Positions 55,977 through 63,815 of a stretch of DNA of 64,000 nt are shown piece after piece. Within the stretch, counting starts at the first letter, position 1; the number at the start of each line of letters is the position of its first letter. The notes below the pieces were generated by a model that saw only the letters and a list, made by a program, of their open reading frames with translations, did not search any database and was not told the DNA's origin. Origin of the DNA: Aquabacter spiritensis (GTDB taxonomy: Bacteria > Pseudomonadota > Alphaproteobacteria > Rhizobiales > Xanthobacteraceae); NCBI RefSeq assembly GCF_004346185.1, contig NZ_SMAI01000005.1:248001-312000 (forward strand), written 5' to 3'. Both the position numbers and the translations under genes were made by a program.

Positions 55977-56750
55977 TTACGCCGCGACCTCGCAGGGCTC
56001 GTCGCCACCCCAGGCCTCGCCCATGCGGCGTGCCTTGAGAAGATTTTCCGGTGCGAGCGCCTCCGCCGTCGGCCCCCAGGCAATCGCCGAGCGGGCGAGC
56101 AGCAGGGTCTGCGGAAAGTGCGTCCGCACCAGATCGAAATCGTGCAGCACGGCGAGAACCGTGCGCTTTTCGCCATGCCAGCGCCGCACCAGATCCAGCA
56201 GATCGGACACGGTCTTGGCATCGAGCGCGGTGAACGGCTCATCGAGCAGGATCAGCCGGGCGTTCTGGAGCAGCAGGCGCGCGAACAGGGTCCGCTGCAT
56301 CTGGCCGCCGGAAAGCGTGCCGATGGGCCGGGTCTCAAAGCCTTGGAGACCCACGGCCGCAATAGCCTCGGCGATCGCGGTCCGGTCAGTCCGGCCGATG
56401 CCGCCGAACAGACCCGAGCGCCGCCACAACCCCATGGCGACCATATCGTAGACCGAAATCGGAAAGCTGCGATCGACCTGCGCCCCTTGCGGCAGATACG
56501 CGATGTCCCGCGGGTCCAGCCCACCACGCTCGATGGCGCCGGCAAGCGGCCGAAGCTGGCCGATGATGCCGCGCATCAATGTGGACTTGCCGGCCCCGTT
56601 CGGTCCGCAAATGGCGAGAAGCGCGCCTTCCTCTACTGACCCGTCGAGATGATGAACCGCCGGGTGCCGCTCATAGCCGAGCGTCAGATCGCGAAACCGC
56701 AACTGAGGGCTGAGGGAATTACCCGTCATGATCGGCCCCGCGCTGTTCAT
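55977..56750 (-). CDS. znuC: zinc ABC transporter ATP-binding protein
   Basis: A 257-residue ATPase. Walker A ICGPNGAGKSTLMRGI, Q-loop YLPQGAQVDRSFPISVYDMV, signature LSGGQMQRTLFARLLL, Walker B LILLDEPFTALDAKT and H-loop VLHDFDLVRTHF are intact. PQGAQVDRSFPISV is characteristic of Zn/Mn importers. The ATG at 56750 overlaps the TGA of the upstream small ORF (ATGA), which supports this start; an in-frame ATG at 56729 is the alternative. Confidence 0.92.
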   Translation of the reverse strand: MNSAGPIMTGNSLSPQLRFRDLTLGYERHPAVHHLDGSVEEGALLAICGPNGAGKSTLMRGIIGQLRPLAGAIERGGLDPRDIAYLPQGAQVDRSFPISVYDMVAMGLWRRSGLFGGIGRTDRTAIAEAIAAVGLQGFETRPIGTLSGGQMQRTLFARLLLQNARLILLDEPFTALDAKTVSDLLDLVRRWHGEKRTVLAVLHDFDLVRTHFPQTLLLARSAIAWGPTAEALAPENLLKARRMGEAWGGDEPCEVAA

Positions 56751-56926
56751 GGCGTGACCCAGATGACGGCCACCCACAGAACGCAGGCAATGACCGCAAC
56801 AAGTGCGAGACGGTAGGGAAGGGACGACCGCAGCACGGAAAAGGACGACCCCCCGGACTGCCGATCCTGTCCAGGAAAGCCACTACCAGGACCCGCCGCA
56901 CGGGGGGAGGAACTCTCTGCGCTCAT
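56747..56926 (-). CDS. 59-residue single-pass membrane protein leading the zinc operon
   Basis: A short frame starting ATG at 56926. Residues 1-35 are polar, Ser/Gly/Pro-rich (SAESSSPRAAGPGSGFPGQD), and residues about 38-57 form one membrane helix (YRLALVAVIACVLWVAVIWV). The TGA overlaps the znuC start by 4 nt, the arrangement of a translationally coupled pair. No Shine-Dalgarno is visible; the candidate -10 hexamer lies about 7 nt before the ATG, so it may be read from a leaderless mRNA. I do not recognise a family. Confidence 0.6.
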   Translation of the reverse strand: MSAESSSPRAAGPGSGFPGQDRQSGGSSFSVLRSSLPYRLALVAVIACVLWVAVIWVTP

Positions 56927-56932
56927 GGCATT

Positions 56933-56961
56933 TTGATACACAGTATCACTGGAAAAGTCCA
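56933..56961 (-). promoter_or_regulatory. candidate promoter of the zinc operon
   Basis: On the minus strand TGGACT (56961-56956) and TATCAA (56938-56933) are 17 nt apart, each matching four of six consensus bases. Initiation would fall at or next to the ATG of the small ORF. The palindrome at 56934-56948 covers the -10 element and part of the spacer. Confidence 0.45.
56934..56948. promoter_or_regulatory. palindromic operator candidate, possibly for Zur
   Basis: TGATACACAGTATCA is a perfect dyad with 6-bp arms and a 3-base centre, 7 nt upstream of the first ORF of the zinc operon. Position suggests metal-dependent repression. It does not look identical to Zur boxes I know, so the binding protein is an inference. 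Confidence 0.55.
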
Positions 56962-57055
56962 GCCGCACCGGCGGAGCAAAGCGGTGCACCGAGCGTTTGG
57001 CTCTCGACACACACGAGGCGCTGGGCTTCATAGGTCTGGCACTGGAGACACGCCC

Positions 57056-57700
57056 ATGAGTCTGCCGAGCCCGTTCCCGCTTCTCGCCCGCGCGCCCGTC
57101 ATTCCGGTCGTGGTGATCGAACGCCTAGAGGATGCGGTGCCGCTCGCGCGCGCGCTGGTCCAAGGCGGATTGCCGCTGATCGAAGTGACACTGCGCACGC
57201 CGGTGGCCCTGGAAGCGATCCGGGCCATCGCATCCGAGGTGGAAGGTGCGGTCCTCGGCGCCGGGACGGTGACGGAGCCAGCGCATGTCGAAGCGTCGAT
57301 CGAGGCAGGCGCCGCCTATCTGGTCAGCCCGGGAACGACGCCCGCCTTTGCGGCCGCGCTGGCGGCCGCGCCGGTCCCTGTCCTGCCCGGCTGCGCCAGC
57401 GTGAGCGAAGCCATGGCGCTGATGGCGCACGGCTTCGAGGTCATGAAATTCTTCCCGGCCGAAGCCGCCGGCGGCGTGCCATTCCTGAAGTCGATTGCCG
57501 GGCCCCTGCCCGGCCTGCGCTTCTGTCCGACAGGCGGGATTGGTCCCGGCAATGTCGAGACCTATCTCGCTTTGCCCAACGTGGTGGCGGTGGGCGGCTC
57601 TTGGGTGGTCCCTGCGGACGCAATCCGCGCCGGGGATTTCGCCAGGGTGCGCGATCTTGCTTTGGCGGCATCGCGCCTGAAACGGGCGGCGAAATTCTAA
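57056..57700 (+). CDS. eda: 2-dehydro-3-deoxy-phosphogluconate (KDPG) aldolase
   Basis: A 214-residue class I aldolase that splits KDPG (or the galacto form) to pyruvate and glyceraldehyde-3-phosphate. Conserved parts are [20 protein letters not shown], the catalytic Glu in [37 protein letters not shown] and the Schiff-base lysine in [15 protein letters not shown] (near residue 130), then [20 protein letters not shown]. Shine-Dalgarno ACTGGAGA precedes the ATG. It is divergent from the zinc operon and convergent with the KDG kinase gene (13 nt), so the two enzymes of the pathway meet tail to tail. Confidence 0.93.
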   Translation: MSLPSPFPLLARAPVIPVVVIERLEDAVPLARALVQGGLPLIEVTLRTPVALEAIRAIASEVEGAVLGAGTVTEPAHVEASIEAGAAYLVSPGTTPAFAAALAAAPVPVLPGCASVSEAMALMAHGFEVMKFFPAEAAGGVPFLKSIAGPLPGLRFCPTGGIGPGNVETYLALPNVVAVGGSWVVPADAIRAGDFARVRDLALAASRLKRAAKF

Positions 57701-57713
57701 AAGCCGCGGCGGC

Positions 57714-58637
57714 TCAGTGTGCGCTCAGGCCCTCATGCTCGGACCGCGGAATGATCGCCCCGCGATGCATGATGACCGCGCTGGCCAACCGATGGCCGGC
57801 CAGAGCGGCCGCCTCCGGCGTCTCGCCCTTGAGGCGGGCGGCGAGATAACCGGCATTGAAGCTGTCTCCGGCTCCGGTCGTGTCGACAGGCCGCACCTCC
57901 CGCTCGACCGGCACCTCGATCAGCGAGCCGTCGGCATAGACCAGAGCCCCGCCGGGGCCGTTCTTCACCACCACTTCGCGCACGCCGTACGTCGTGATCC
58001 GCTCGATCGTGGCCCGAGGCGAGGCATCGCCCCACAGCGCCACCTCGTCCTCGAAGGTCGGCAACGCGATGGAGGCCCGCTTCATCGCTTCGGCGAAGAC
58101 GGTGCGGGCGCGCGCGAGATCGCCGCCCCAGCCGCGCGGCCGGAAATTGCCGTCGAACACCCGCCACGCACCCCGCTCTCCCGCAAGCTCGAGCGCCGCA
58201 AGAAACCGTCCGAGGCCGGCATTGGAATAGAGCGACAGCGTGATCCCTGAGAAATAGAGCGCGCGTGCATCCACCAGCTGCGCCGCGACTTCCTGCCAGC
58301 CGTCGAGCTCGAACAGAAGCCGGGCGGGCGAGGTGTCGCGCCAATAATGGAAGGAGCGCTCACCGCGGTCATCCGTGGTGATGAGATAGAGCCCGGGCAC
58401 GCGCCCCTTGACCTGCAGCACGGCGCTCCGGCCGACACCCTCCATCGCGGCGAGACCGAGGATCTGTTCCGAGAAGGCGTCGTCACCGAGGGCGGTGGCG
58501 TAGCCGGTATCGATTCCGGCACGGGCGAGATAGACTGCGGTGTTGAAGGTGTCTCCCCCAAAGGCGAGCCCGAACCGGCCATCCCCGCCGCGCGCCAGTT
58601 CAACCATCACCTCGCCGACGCAAACGACCTTCGCCAT
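57714..58637 (-). CDS. kdgK: 2-keto-3-deoxygluconate kinase (PfkB family)
   Basis: A 307-residue ribokinase-family enzyme. VCVGEVMVELARGGDGRFGL and AFGGDTFNTAVYLARAG are the N-terminal KdgK pattern; the Tyr/Arg substrate segment is VPGLYLITTDDRGERSFHYWR; the ATP/catalytic-Asp motif is PVDTTGAGDSFNAGYLAARL. It phosphorylates KDG to KDPG for the adjacent aldolase. GGAGATC precedes the ATG at 58637. Confidence 0.92.
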   Translation of the reverse strand: MAKVVCVGEVMVELARGGDGRFGLAFGGDTFNTAVYLARAGIDTGYATALGDDAFSEQILGLAAMEGVGRSAVLQVKGRVPGLYLITTDDRGERSFHYWRDTSPARLLFELDGWQEVAAQLVDARALYFSGITLSLYSNAGLGRFLAALELAGERGAWRVFDGNFRPRGWGGDLARARTVFAEAMKRASIALPTFEDEVALWGDASPRATIERITTYGVREVVVKNGPGGALVYADGSLIEVPVEREVRPVDTTGAGDSFNAGYLAARLKGETPEAAALAGHRLASAVIMHRGAIIPRSEHEGLSAH

Positions 58638-58756
58638 GTGATCTCCTCGGGCCCTGGGCCTTTGGTCCACCATCGGTCAGAGGTCCCCGGCGCGCAAGTT
58701 GGCGCAGCGTGCCCTTCGGCACCGGCGAGGCTGCGGGACGATCGGCCCAGACGCCT

Positions 58757-59941
58757 TCAAGCCGCCTTGCTCTGGCGCAGGAAGCCGTCCATCCGCTCCA
58801 AGGCCTTACGGATGTTCTCCGCGGAATTGGCGTAGGACAGCCGGATGTAACCTTCTCCATGCACCCCGAAGTCCGGACCCCCGATGACCGCGACGCCCAC
58901 CTCCTCCAGCAGCGCCGAAGCCAGCGCCTTGGCCGAGCCCCAGCCGGTTCCGGCGACATTCGGGAAGGCGTAGAACGCGCCTTTAGGCGTGGCGCAGGAT
59001 ATTCCCGGCAGCGCGTTCAGCCCCTCGACCACGATGTGTCGGCGGCGATCGAACTCGGCGACCATCGCCGCGACGGCGTCTTGCGGGCCGTCGAGCGCGG
59101 CGATGCCGGCAAATTGGGTCGCGGCGTTCACGCAGGACCAGGCATTCACCGAAAGCTTGCGGACGCTCTCATAGAGGCTCTTCGGCCAGATCGAATAGCC
59201 GAGCCGCCAGCCGGTCATGGCATAAGTCTTGGACCAGCCGTTGAGCAGGATCAGCCGGTCGCGGATCTCCGGATAGGCCAGCAGGGTCTGGTGGCGCTCG
59301 CCGTCGAAGACGAAATGGTCGTAGATCTCATCCGACATCAGCGCGACATGCGGATAAGCGGCAAGGCCGGCGACCAGCTTGTCGATTTCCGCTTTGGGCG
59401 TGACACCGCCGGTCGGGTTCGCCGGCGAATTGATGATGAGGAGGCGCGTGCGCGGCGTGATCAGGCCGAGCGTCTCCTCTGCCGAAAAGGCGAACCCGTT
59501 CGCCTCGCGGATCGGCACGGGAACCGGGGTTGCACCGGTATGCTCGATCATGGAGCGGTAGATGGGAAAGCCGGGGTCGGGATAGAGGATTTCCGCTCCG
59601 GGTTCGCCGAACAGGCGGATCGCGGCGTACATCGTGACCTTGCCGCCCGGCATGATCATGACCAGGCCGGGATCGACCGATGCGCCATAGCGGCGATGCA
59701 GATCGCGCGCCACGGCTTCGCGCAGCGGCAGGATGCCGACGGAGGGTGTATAGCCGTGGTGCCCGTCCTTCAGGGCCCTCACGGCAGCTTCGACGATGTG
59801 TTCCGGCGTGCGGAAGTCCGGCTGGCCGATGCCGAGATTGATGATGTCCCGCCCCTGATCGGCGAGCGCGGTCGCGCGCGCGAGCACAGCGAAGGCGTTT
59901 TCTTCGCCGATCCGGTCGAAGGCGTCGACGGTGGTCAGCAT
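58757..59941 (-). CDS. PLP-dependent aminotransferase (class I/II)
   Basis: A 394-residue aminotransferase of the AspC/ArAT Ib type. Typical segments are IINLGIGQPDFRTPEHIVEA, GYTPSVGILPLREAVARDL, the substrate/PLP motif NSPANPTGGV, DEIYDHFVFDGE and the Schiff-base lysine in NGWSKTYAMTGWRLGYS (near residue 238). The C-terminal Arg is in GEGYIRLSYANS. The donor and acceptor are unknown. It lies between the KDG kinase and the GntR regulator on the same strand, separated by 119 and 129 nt; it may belong to the same regulon or only be a neighbour. GGGGAGA lies upstream of the ATG. Confidence 0.88.
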   Translation of the reverse strand: MLTTVDAFDRIGEENAFAVLARATALADQGRDIINLGIGQPDFRTPEHIVEAAVRALKDGHHGYTPSVGILPLREAVARDLHRRYGASVDPGLVMIMPGGKVTMYAAIRLFGEPGAEILYPDPGFPIYRSMIEHTGATPVPVPIREANGFAFSAEETLGLITPRTRLLIINSPANPTGGVTPKAEIDKLVAGLAAYPHVALMSDEIYDHFVFDGERHQTLLAYPEIRDRLILLNGWSKTYAMTGWRLGYSIWPKSLYESVRKLSVNAWSCVNAATQFAGIAALDGPQDAVAAMVAEFDRRRHIVVEGLNALPGISCATPKGAFYAFPNVAGTGWGSAKALASALLEEVGVAVIGGPDFGVHGEGYIRLSYANSAENIRKALERMDGFLRQSKAA

Positions 59942-60070
59942 GCGCGTTTCTCCCCGGCGGCGCTCCCGCCTGTTGCCTTGTCCGGTGGCAAGGCAACAGC
60001 ATGCGGGAGGACAAATCAAGCACCGGCCGGCCGCACCGGCGACGCGGGCGCCAACCCTCCAAACGCCCGC

Positions 60071-60781
60071 TCAGTCTCTGAAATAATGCGGCCGGTCCAT
60101 GCGCATGCCGTCAGCTGAGGCGAGAGAGCGGAACAGATGGTCGCGCACCGCCTGCTGGGCGGCGGCGGGATCGCCCGCGGCAATGCCCGCGACGATCGCC
60201 GCGTGATCGCGGATGATCTGCGGCGCCTTGCCGGCGAGCGGCAGGTTGAGCCGACGCAAGCGGTCGATATGGCCCGAGGAGCGGCGCACCAGAGCCCACA
60301 CCTCGCCCGCCTCCACCTGGTCGCACAAGGTCGCGTGAAAATCGCGGTCGGCCACATCGAAGGCTTCGAGATCCCCGGCGGCCAGCAAAGCGGACTGCCG
60401 GGCGATGACGGCTTCGAGCGCCGCAAGCGCGGTCTGTCTGTCGGGACGCGCGCACAAGAGGCGGACCGCTTCCTGCTCGATCGCGCGGCGGAGGAATTGC
60501 GTGCGGCGCGCCTGAGAGAGGTCGATGGGGGAAACCTTGGTGGCGTGCTGGGGAAACACCTCCACCAACCCCTCTTCCTCAAGACGCATCAAGGCATCCC
60601 GAACGGGCGTCGACGAGACGCCGAACAGATCCTGAAGCGCCGCGCGCGGCAGCGTCGCTCCGGGGGGAAGGACCAAAGTCACGATCTGTTCGCGCAGATA
60701 GTCGAACACCTGGGGGGCCGCCTGCCGCGAGCGGTCGCGCGCCGGGCGGGGGAGCAATTGCGGGTTGATCGCCTCGTTCAT
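60071..60781 (-). CDS. GntR-family regulator, FadR/FCD type
   Basis: A 236-residue regulator. The winged helix-turn-helix is QVFDYLREQIVTLVLPPGAT, LPRAALQDLFGVSSTPVRDA and LMRLEEEGLVEVFPQHATKV. The all-helical FCD ligand domain has the metal ligands in FDVADRDFHATLCDQ, the His in GHIDRLRRLNLPL and the His in IIRDHAAIVAGIAAGD. FCD regulators usually respond to organic or sugar acids. It is divergent from the TctC gene with a perfect palindrome between them, so it probably represses the sugar-acid operon. The ATG at 60781 has no strong ribosome site; a GTG at 60817 inside the palindrome is the other option. Confidence 0.9.
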   Translation of the reverse strand: MNEAINPQLLPRPARDRSRQAAPQVFDYLREQIVTLVLPPGATLPRAALQDLFGVSSTPVRDALMRLEEEGLVEVFPQHATKVSPIDLSQARRTQFLRRAIEQEAVRLLCARPDRQTALAALEAVIARQSALLAAGDLEAFDVADRDFHATLCDQVEAGEVWALVRRSSGHIDRLRRLNLPLAGKAPQIIRDHAAIVAGIAAGDPAAAQQAVRDHLFRSLASADGMRMDRPHYFRD

Positions 60782-60814
60782 GAGGGGGCGTTCTAGCACG
60801 GTTTCAGGTTGACC

Positions 60815-60830
60815 CACTAATGCATTAGTG
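60815..60830. promoter_or_regulatory. GntR operator candidate, perfect 16-bp palindrome
   Basis: CACTAATGCATTAGTG is fully self-complementary, 34 nt upstream of the GntR start and 80 nt upstream of the TctC start. A TTGACC -35-like hexamer for the TctC direction lies directly before it (60809-60814), so binding would block that promoter. Confidence 0.7.
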
Positions 60831-60910
60831 TTTTTGTTCCATGGACCCGCCTCAGACGGGCACGTCCGGCCCTTGCGGCCGGTGAAAGCAAAGTCCTGGG
60901 AGGACGTTCG

Positions 60911-61879
60911 ATGCCATCATTGAAATTTACGTGCGCGGCCCTTTTGGGCATCGCGCTCAGCACATCTTGTTGGGCAGCCGAGTATCCCGAGCGCGCCGTC
61001 ACCATCGTCGTGCCCTTCCCGGCCGGCGGCGCCTCCGACAGCACGGCGCGCTTCCTGACAGGCAAGATGTCGGAGAAGCTCGGTCAGCCTGTTGTCGTCG
61101 ACAATAAGCCCGGCGCGAACGGCGGCACCGGCGCGACCCAGGTCGCGAAGTCGGCGCCCGACGGTTACACGCTTCTGGTGGGGTCGATCGGGGTATTCGC
61201 CATCAATCCGGCGCTCTATCCCAATCTGTCCTATTCGCCCCAGAAGGACATGGACCTTCTCACCCAGGTGGTGCGCACACCCAACGTGCTCGTAACCTCG
61301 CCGAATTTCCCCGCCAATACGGTCAAGGAACTGGTGGAGTATCTGAAGAAAAACCCGAACAAGGTGACCTTCGCCTCATCCGGCATCGGCTCGTCGGACC
61401 ACCTCACCGCCGCGCTGTTCTGGCAGAAGACCGGCACCGAGGGCGTTCATGTGCCCTATAAAGGCGGCGGACCCGCGATCAACGATTTGATGGGCGGGCA
61501 CGCCGACGTCTCGTTCCAGAATCTCGGCTCGGTGGCGAACCAGATCCGTGCCGGCAAGCTGAAGCTGCTCGCCGTGACCGCGGCGGACCGCACCTCGCTC
61601 TTCCCCGACACGCCGACCATGGCGCAGGCCGGAGTGCCCTTGGAGGTCTATTCCTGGCAGGCTGCCGGGGCGCCGAAGGGACTTCCCGCCGACGTGAAGG
61701 CCAAGATCGAGGCGGCCCTGATGGCCGCGCTCAAGGACCCCGATGTGAAGAAGAAATTCAACGACATCGGCTTCGAAGTCGTCGCTTCCTCGCCGAAGGA
61801 GTTCGAGGCTTTCCAAGCCAAGGAGCAGGCGATGTGGAAGACGGTGGTCGAAGAAGGCAAGATCACGCCCAACCCATAA
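60911..61879 (+). CDS. TctC/Bug-family periplasmic solute-binding protein
   Basis: A 322-residue receptor. The signal peptide is KFTCAALLGIALSTSCWAAE with cleavage after CWA. The mature protein starts YPERAVTIVVPFPAGGASDS, a near-perfect Bug N-terminus, followed by VVVDNKPGANGGTGATQVAK, PDGYTLLVGSIGVFAINPAL and VPYKGGGPAINDLMGGHADV. No TctA/TctB permease genes are adjacent, so transport must use distant partners or the protein acts as a sensor. It heads the operon with the sugar-acid dehydratase, so a sugar acid is the likely ligand (inference). Confidence 0.93.
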   Translation: MPSLKFTCAALLGIALSTSCWAAEYPERAVTIVVPFPAGGASDSTARFLTGKMSEKLGQPVVVDNKPGANGGTGATQVAKSAPDGYTLLVGSIGVFAINPALYPNLSYSPQKDMDLLTQVVRTPNVLVTSPNFPANTVKELVEYLKKNPNKVTFASSGIGSSDHLTAALFWQKTGTEGVHVPYKGGGPAINDLMGGHADVSFQNLGSVANQIRAGKLKLLAVTAADRTSLFPDTPTMAQAGVPLEVYSWQAAGAPKGLPADVKAKIEAALMAALKDPDVKKKFNDIGFEVVASSPKEFEAFQAKEQAMWKTVVEEGKITPNP

Positions 61880-61971
61880 GTCCGAAGCGGCGTGCGCCGA
61901 CCGGAAACGAGCCGCCGCCGGATGAGCCCGGAAGCGATGCCTACCCCACCTCTCGGGTGGCACAACGTCCC

Positions 61972-61992
61972 CCGACCCGGCACCCGGGTCGG
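61972..61992 (+). other. stem-loop between the TctC and dehydratase genes
   Basis: CCGACCCGG (61972-61980) pairs with CCGGGTCGG (61984-61992) around the loop CAC. A smaller CCACC/GGTGG hairpin precedes it (61946-61960 region). There is no T-run. It lies in the 143-nt gap after the receptor stop. Confidence 0.5.
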
Positions 61993-62022
61993 ACAGTCCG
62001 TCTGCGTCAGAGAAGGCCGATC

Positions 62023-63762
62023 ATGGCAAAGCCCCGAAAAACCGTCGACACGCTGCGCAGCGCGCGCTGGTTCGCCCAAGACGATTTGCGGGGCTTCGGC
62101 CATCGCTCCCGCATCATGCAGATGGGCTACGCACCGGGTGACTTCATCGGCCGTCCGGCGATCGCCATTCTCAACACCTGGTCCGACATCAATCCTTGTC
62201 ACGCCCACTTCAAGCAGCGTGTGGAGGATGTGAAGCGCGGTGTCTTGCAGGCTGGCGGCTTTCCGATCGAGCTGCCCGCGATCTCTCTGGCCGAGAACTT
62301 CGTCAAGCCGACCACGATGCTCTACCGCAACCTCCTCGCCATGGAAGCTGAAGAGTTGATCCGCTCCCACCCCGTGGACGGCGTGGTCCTGATGGGCGGC
62401 TGCGACAAGACCACGCCCGCACTGCTGATGGGGGCGACCAGTGCCGGAGTGCCGGCCATTTTCGTCCCGGCCGGGCCCATGCTGCGCGGCAACTGGAAAG
62501 GCAAGGTGTTGGGCTCCGGCTCCGACGCCTGGAAATTCTGGGACGAACGGCGGGCCGGCACCATATCGGACCAGGATTGGCTGGACATCGAGGGCGGCAT
62601 CGCCCGCTCCTACGGGCATTGCATGACGATGGGCACCGCCTCCACCATGACCGCCATCGCCGAGGCGATCGGCATGACGCTGCCCGGCGCCTCCTCGATC
62701 CCGGCCGCAGATTCAAACCACATTCGCATGTGCGCCGCCGCCGGGCGGCGCATCGTCGACATGGTCTGGGAAGATCTCACGCCGGCCGATATCCAGAAAC
62801 GCCGCAGCTTCGAGAATGCGATCGCGGTCGCCATGGCGATGGGCTGTTCGACCAACGCCATCATCCATGTCCTCGCCCAGTCGCGGCGGGCCGGCTGTCC
62901 GGTGACGCTCGACGATTTCGAAGGCGCCAGCCGCCGCGTCCCGACGCTCGCCAACGTCCGACCGACGGGCGACGCCTATCTGATGGAAGACTTCTTCTAT
63001 GCCGGCGGCCTGCCGGCCCTGATGACGCGCATCGCCGACCATCTCGATCTCGACGCGATGACGGTGTCGGGCCGGACTCTCGGCGAGAATATCGCCGCGG
63101 CTCAGGTGCACAACGACGACGTCATTCGCACCGCCGACCGCCCCGCCACCCGTCAGAGCGCGCTCGCAGTGCTGAAGGGCAATCTTGCACCCGAGGGCTG
63201 CGTCATCAAACCGGGATGCTGCGAAGAGCGGCTGCTCAAACATACCGGTCCCGCCCTCGTCTTCGACGATTACCCCGCCATGAAGGCCGCCATCGACCGG
63301 GACGATCTCGACGTCAGCCCCGACCATGTCCTGGTGCTGCGCAATGCCGGGCCGCAGGGCGGACCTGGAATGCCGGAATGGGGCATGCTGCCTCTGCCGA
63401 AAAAGCTCGTGCGGGCGGGAGTCCGCGACATGCTGCGCATTTCCGACGCGCGCATGAGCGGGACGAGCTATGGCGCCTGCGTGCTCCATGTCGCGCCCGA
63501 ATCCTTCGTCGGCGGTCCGCTGGCGCTGGTGCGCACCGGAGATTTGATCAGCGTCGATGTCGAGGCTCGGTCGATCACGCTCGAGGTGGACGACGCGGAG
63601 CTGGCGCGCCGGAAAGCCGAATGGACCCCGCCACCGCCCCGCTTCGAACGCGGCTATGGCTGGATGTTCTCCCGCCATATCGGTCAGGCCCACGAAGGCT
63701 GCGACTTTGATTTCCTCGAAACCGGATTCGGCGCACCGATCGGCGAGCCGGCGATTTTCTGA
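62023..63762 (+). CDS. IlvD/Edd-family sugar-acid dehydratase (arabinonate/xylonate type)
   Basis: A 579-residue iron-sulfur dehydratase. Cluster cysteines are in TWSDINPCHAHFKQRVEDVK (near residue 59), LMGGCDKTTPALLMG (near 126) and RSYGHCMTMGTASTMTA (near 199). Further family parts are GCSTNAIIHVLAQSR, FDDYPAMKAAIDRDD, ISDARMSGTSYGACVLHVAP and the ending FLETGFGAPIGEPAIF, which is that of L-arabinonate/D-xylonate dehydratases rather than of dihydroxyacid dehydratase. It would make a 2-keto-3-deoxy sugar acid. The exact aldonate is not determined. AGAAGG precedes the ATG at 62023. Confidence 0.9.
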   Translation: MAKPRKTVDTLRSARWFAQDDLRGFGHRSRIMQMGYAPGDFIGRPAIAILNTWSDINPCHAHFKQRVEDVKRGVLQAGGFPIELPAISLAENFVKPTTMLYRNLLAMEAEELIRSHPVDGVVLMGGCDKTTPALLMGATSAGVPAIFVPAGPMLRGNWKGKVLGSGSDAWKFWDERRAGTISDQDWLDIEGGIARSYGHCMTMGTASTMTAIAEAIGMTLPGASSIPAADSNHIRMCAAAGRRIVDMVWEDLTPADIQKRRSFENAIAVAMAMGCSTNAIIHVLAQSRRAGCPVTLDDFEGASRRVPTLANVRPTGDAYLMEDFFYAGGLPALMTRIADHLDLDAMTVSGRTLGENIAAAQVHNDDVIRTADRPATRQSALAVLKGNLAPEGCVIKPGCCEERLLKHTGPALVFDDYPAMKAAIDRDDLDVSPDHVLVLRNAGPQGGPGMPEWGMLPLPKKLVRAGVRDMLRISDARMSGTSYGACVLHVAPESFVGGPLALVRTGDLISVDVEARSITLEVDDAELARRKAEWTPPPPRFERGYGWMFSRHIGQAHEGCDFDFLETGFGAPIGEPAIF

Positions 63763-63815
63763 CCCATCGACCCATCCGACTTTCAGACTTTGAAACTTTC
63801 ACACAGGAGCAAGAC

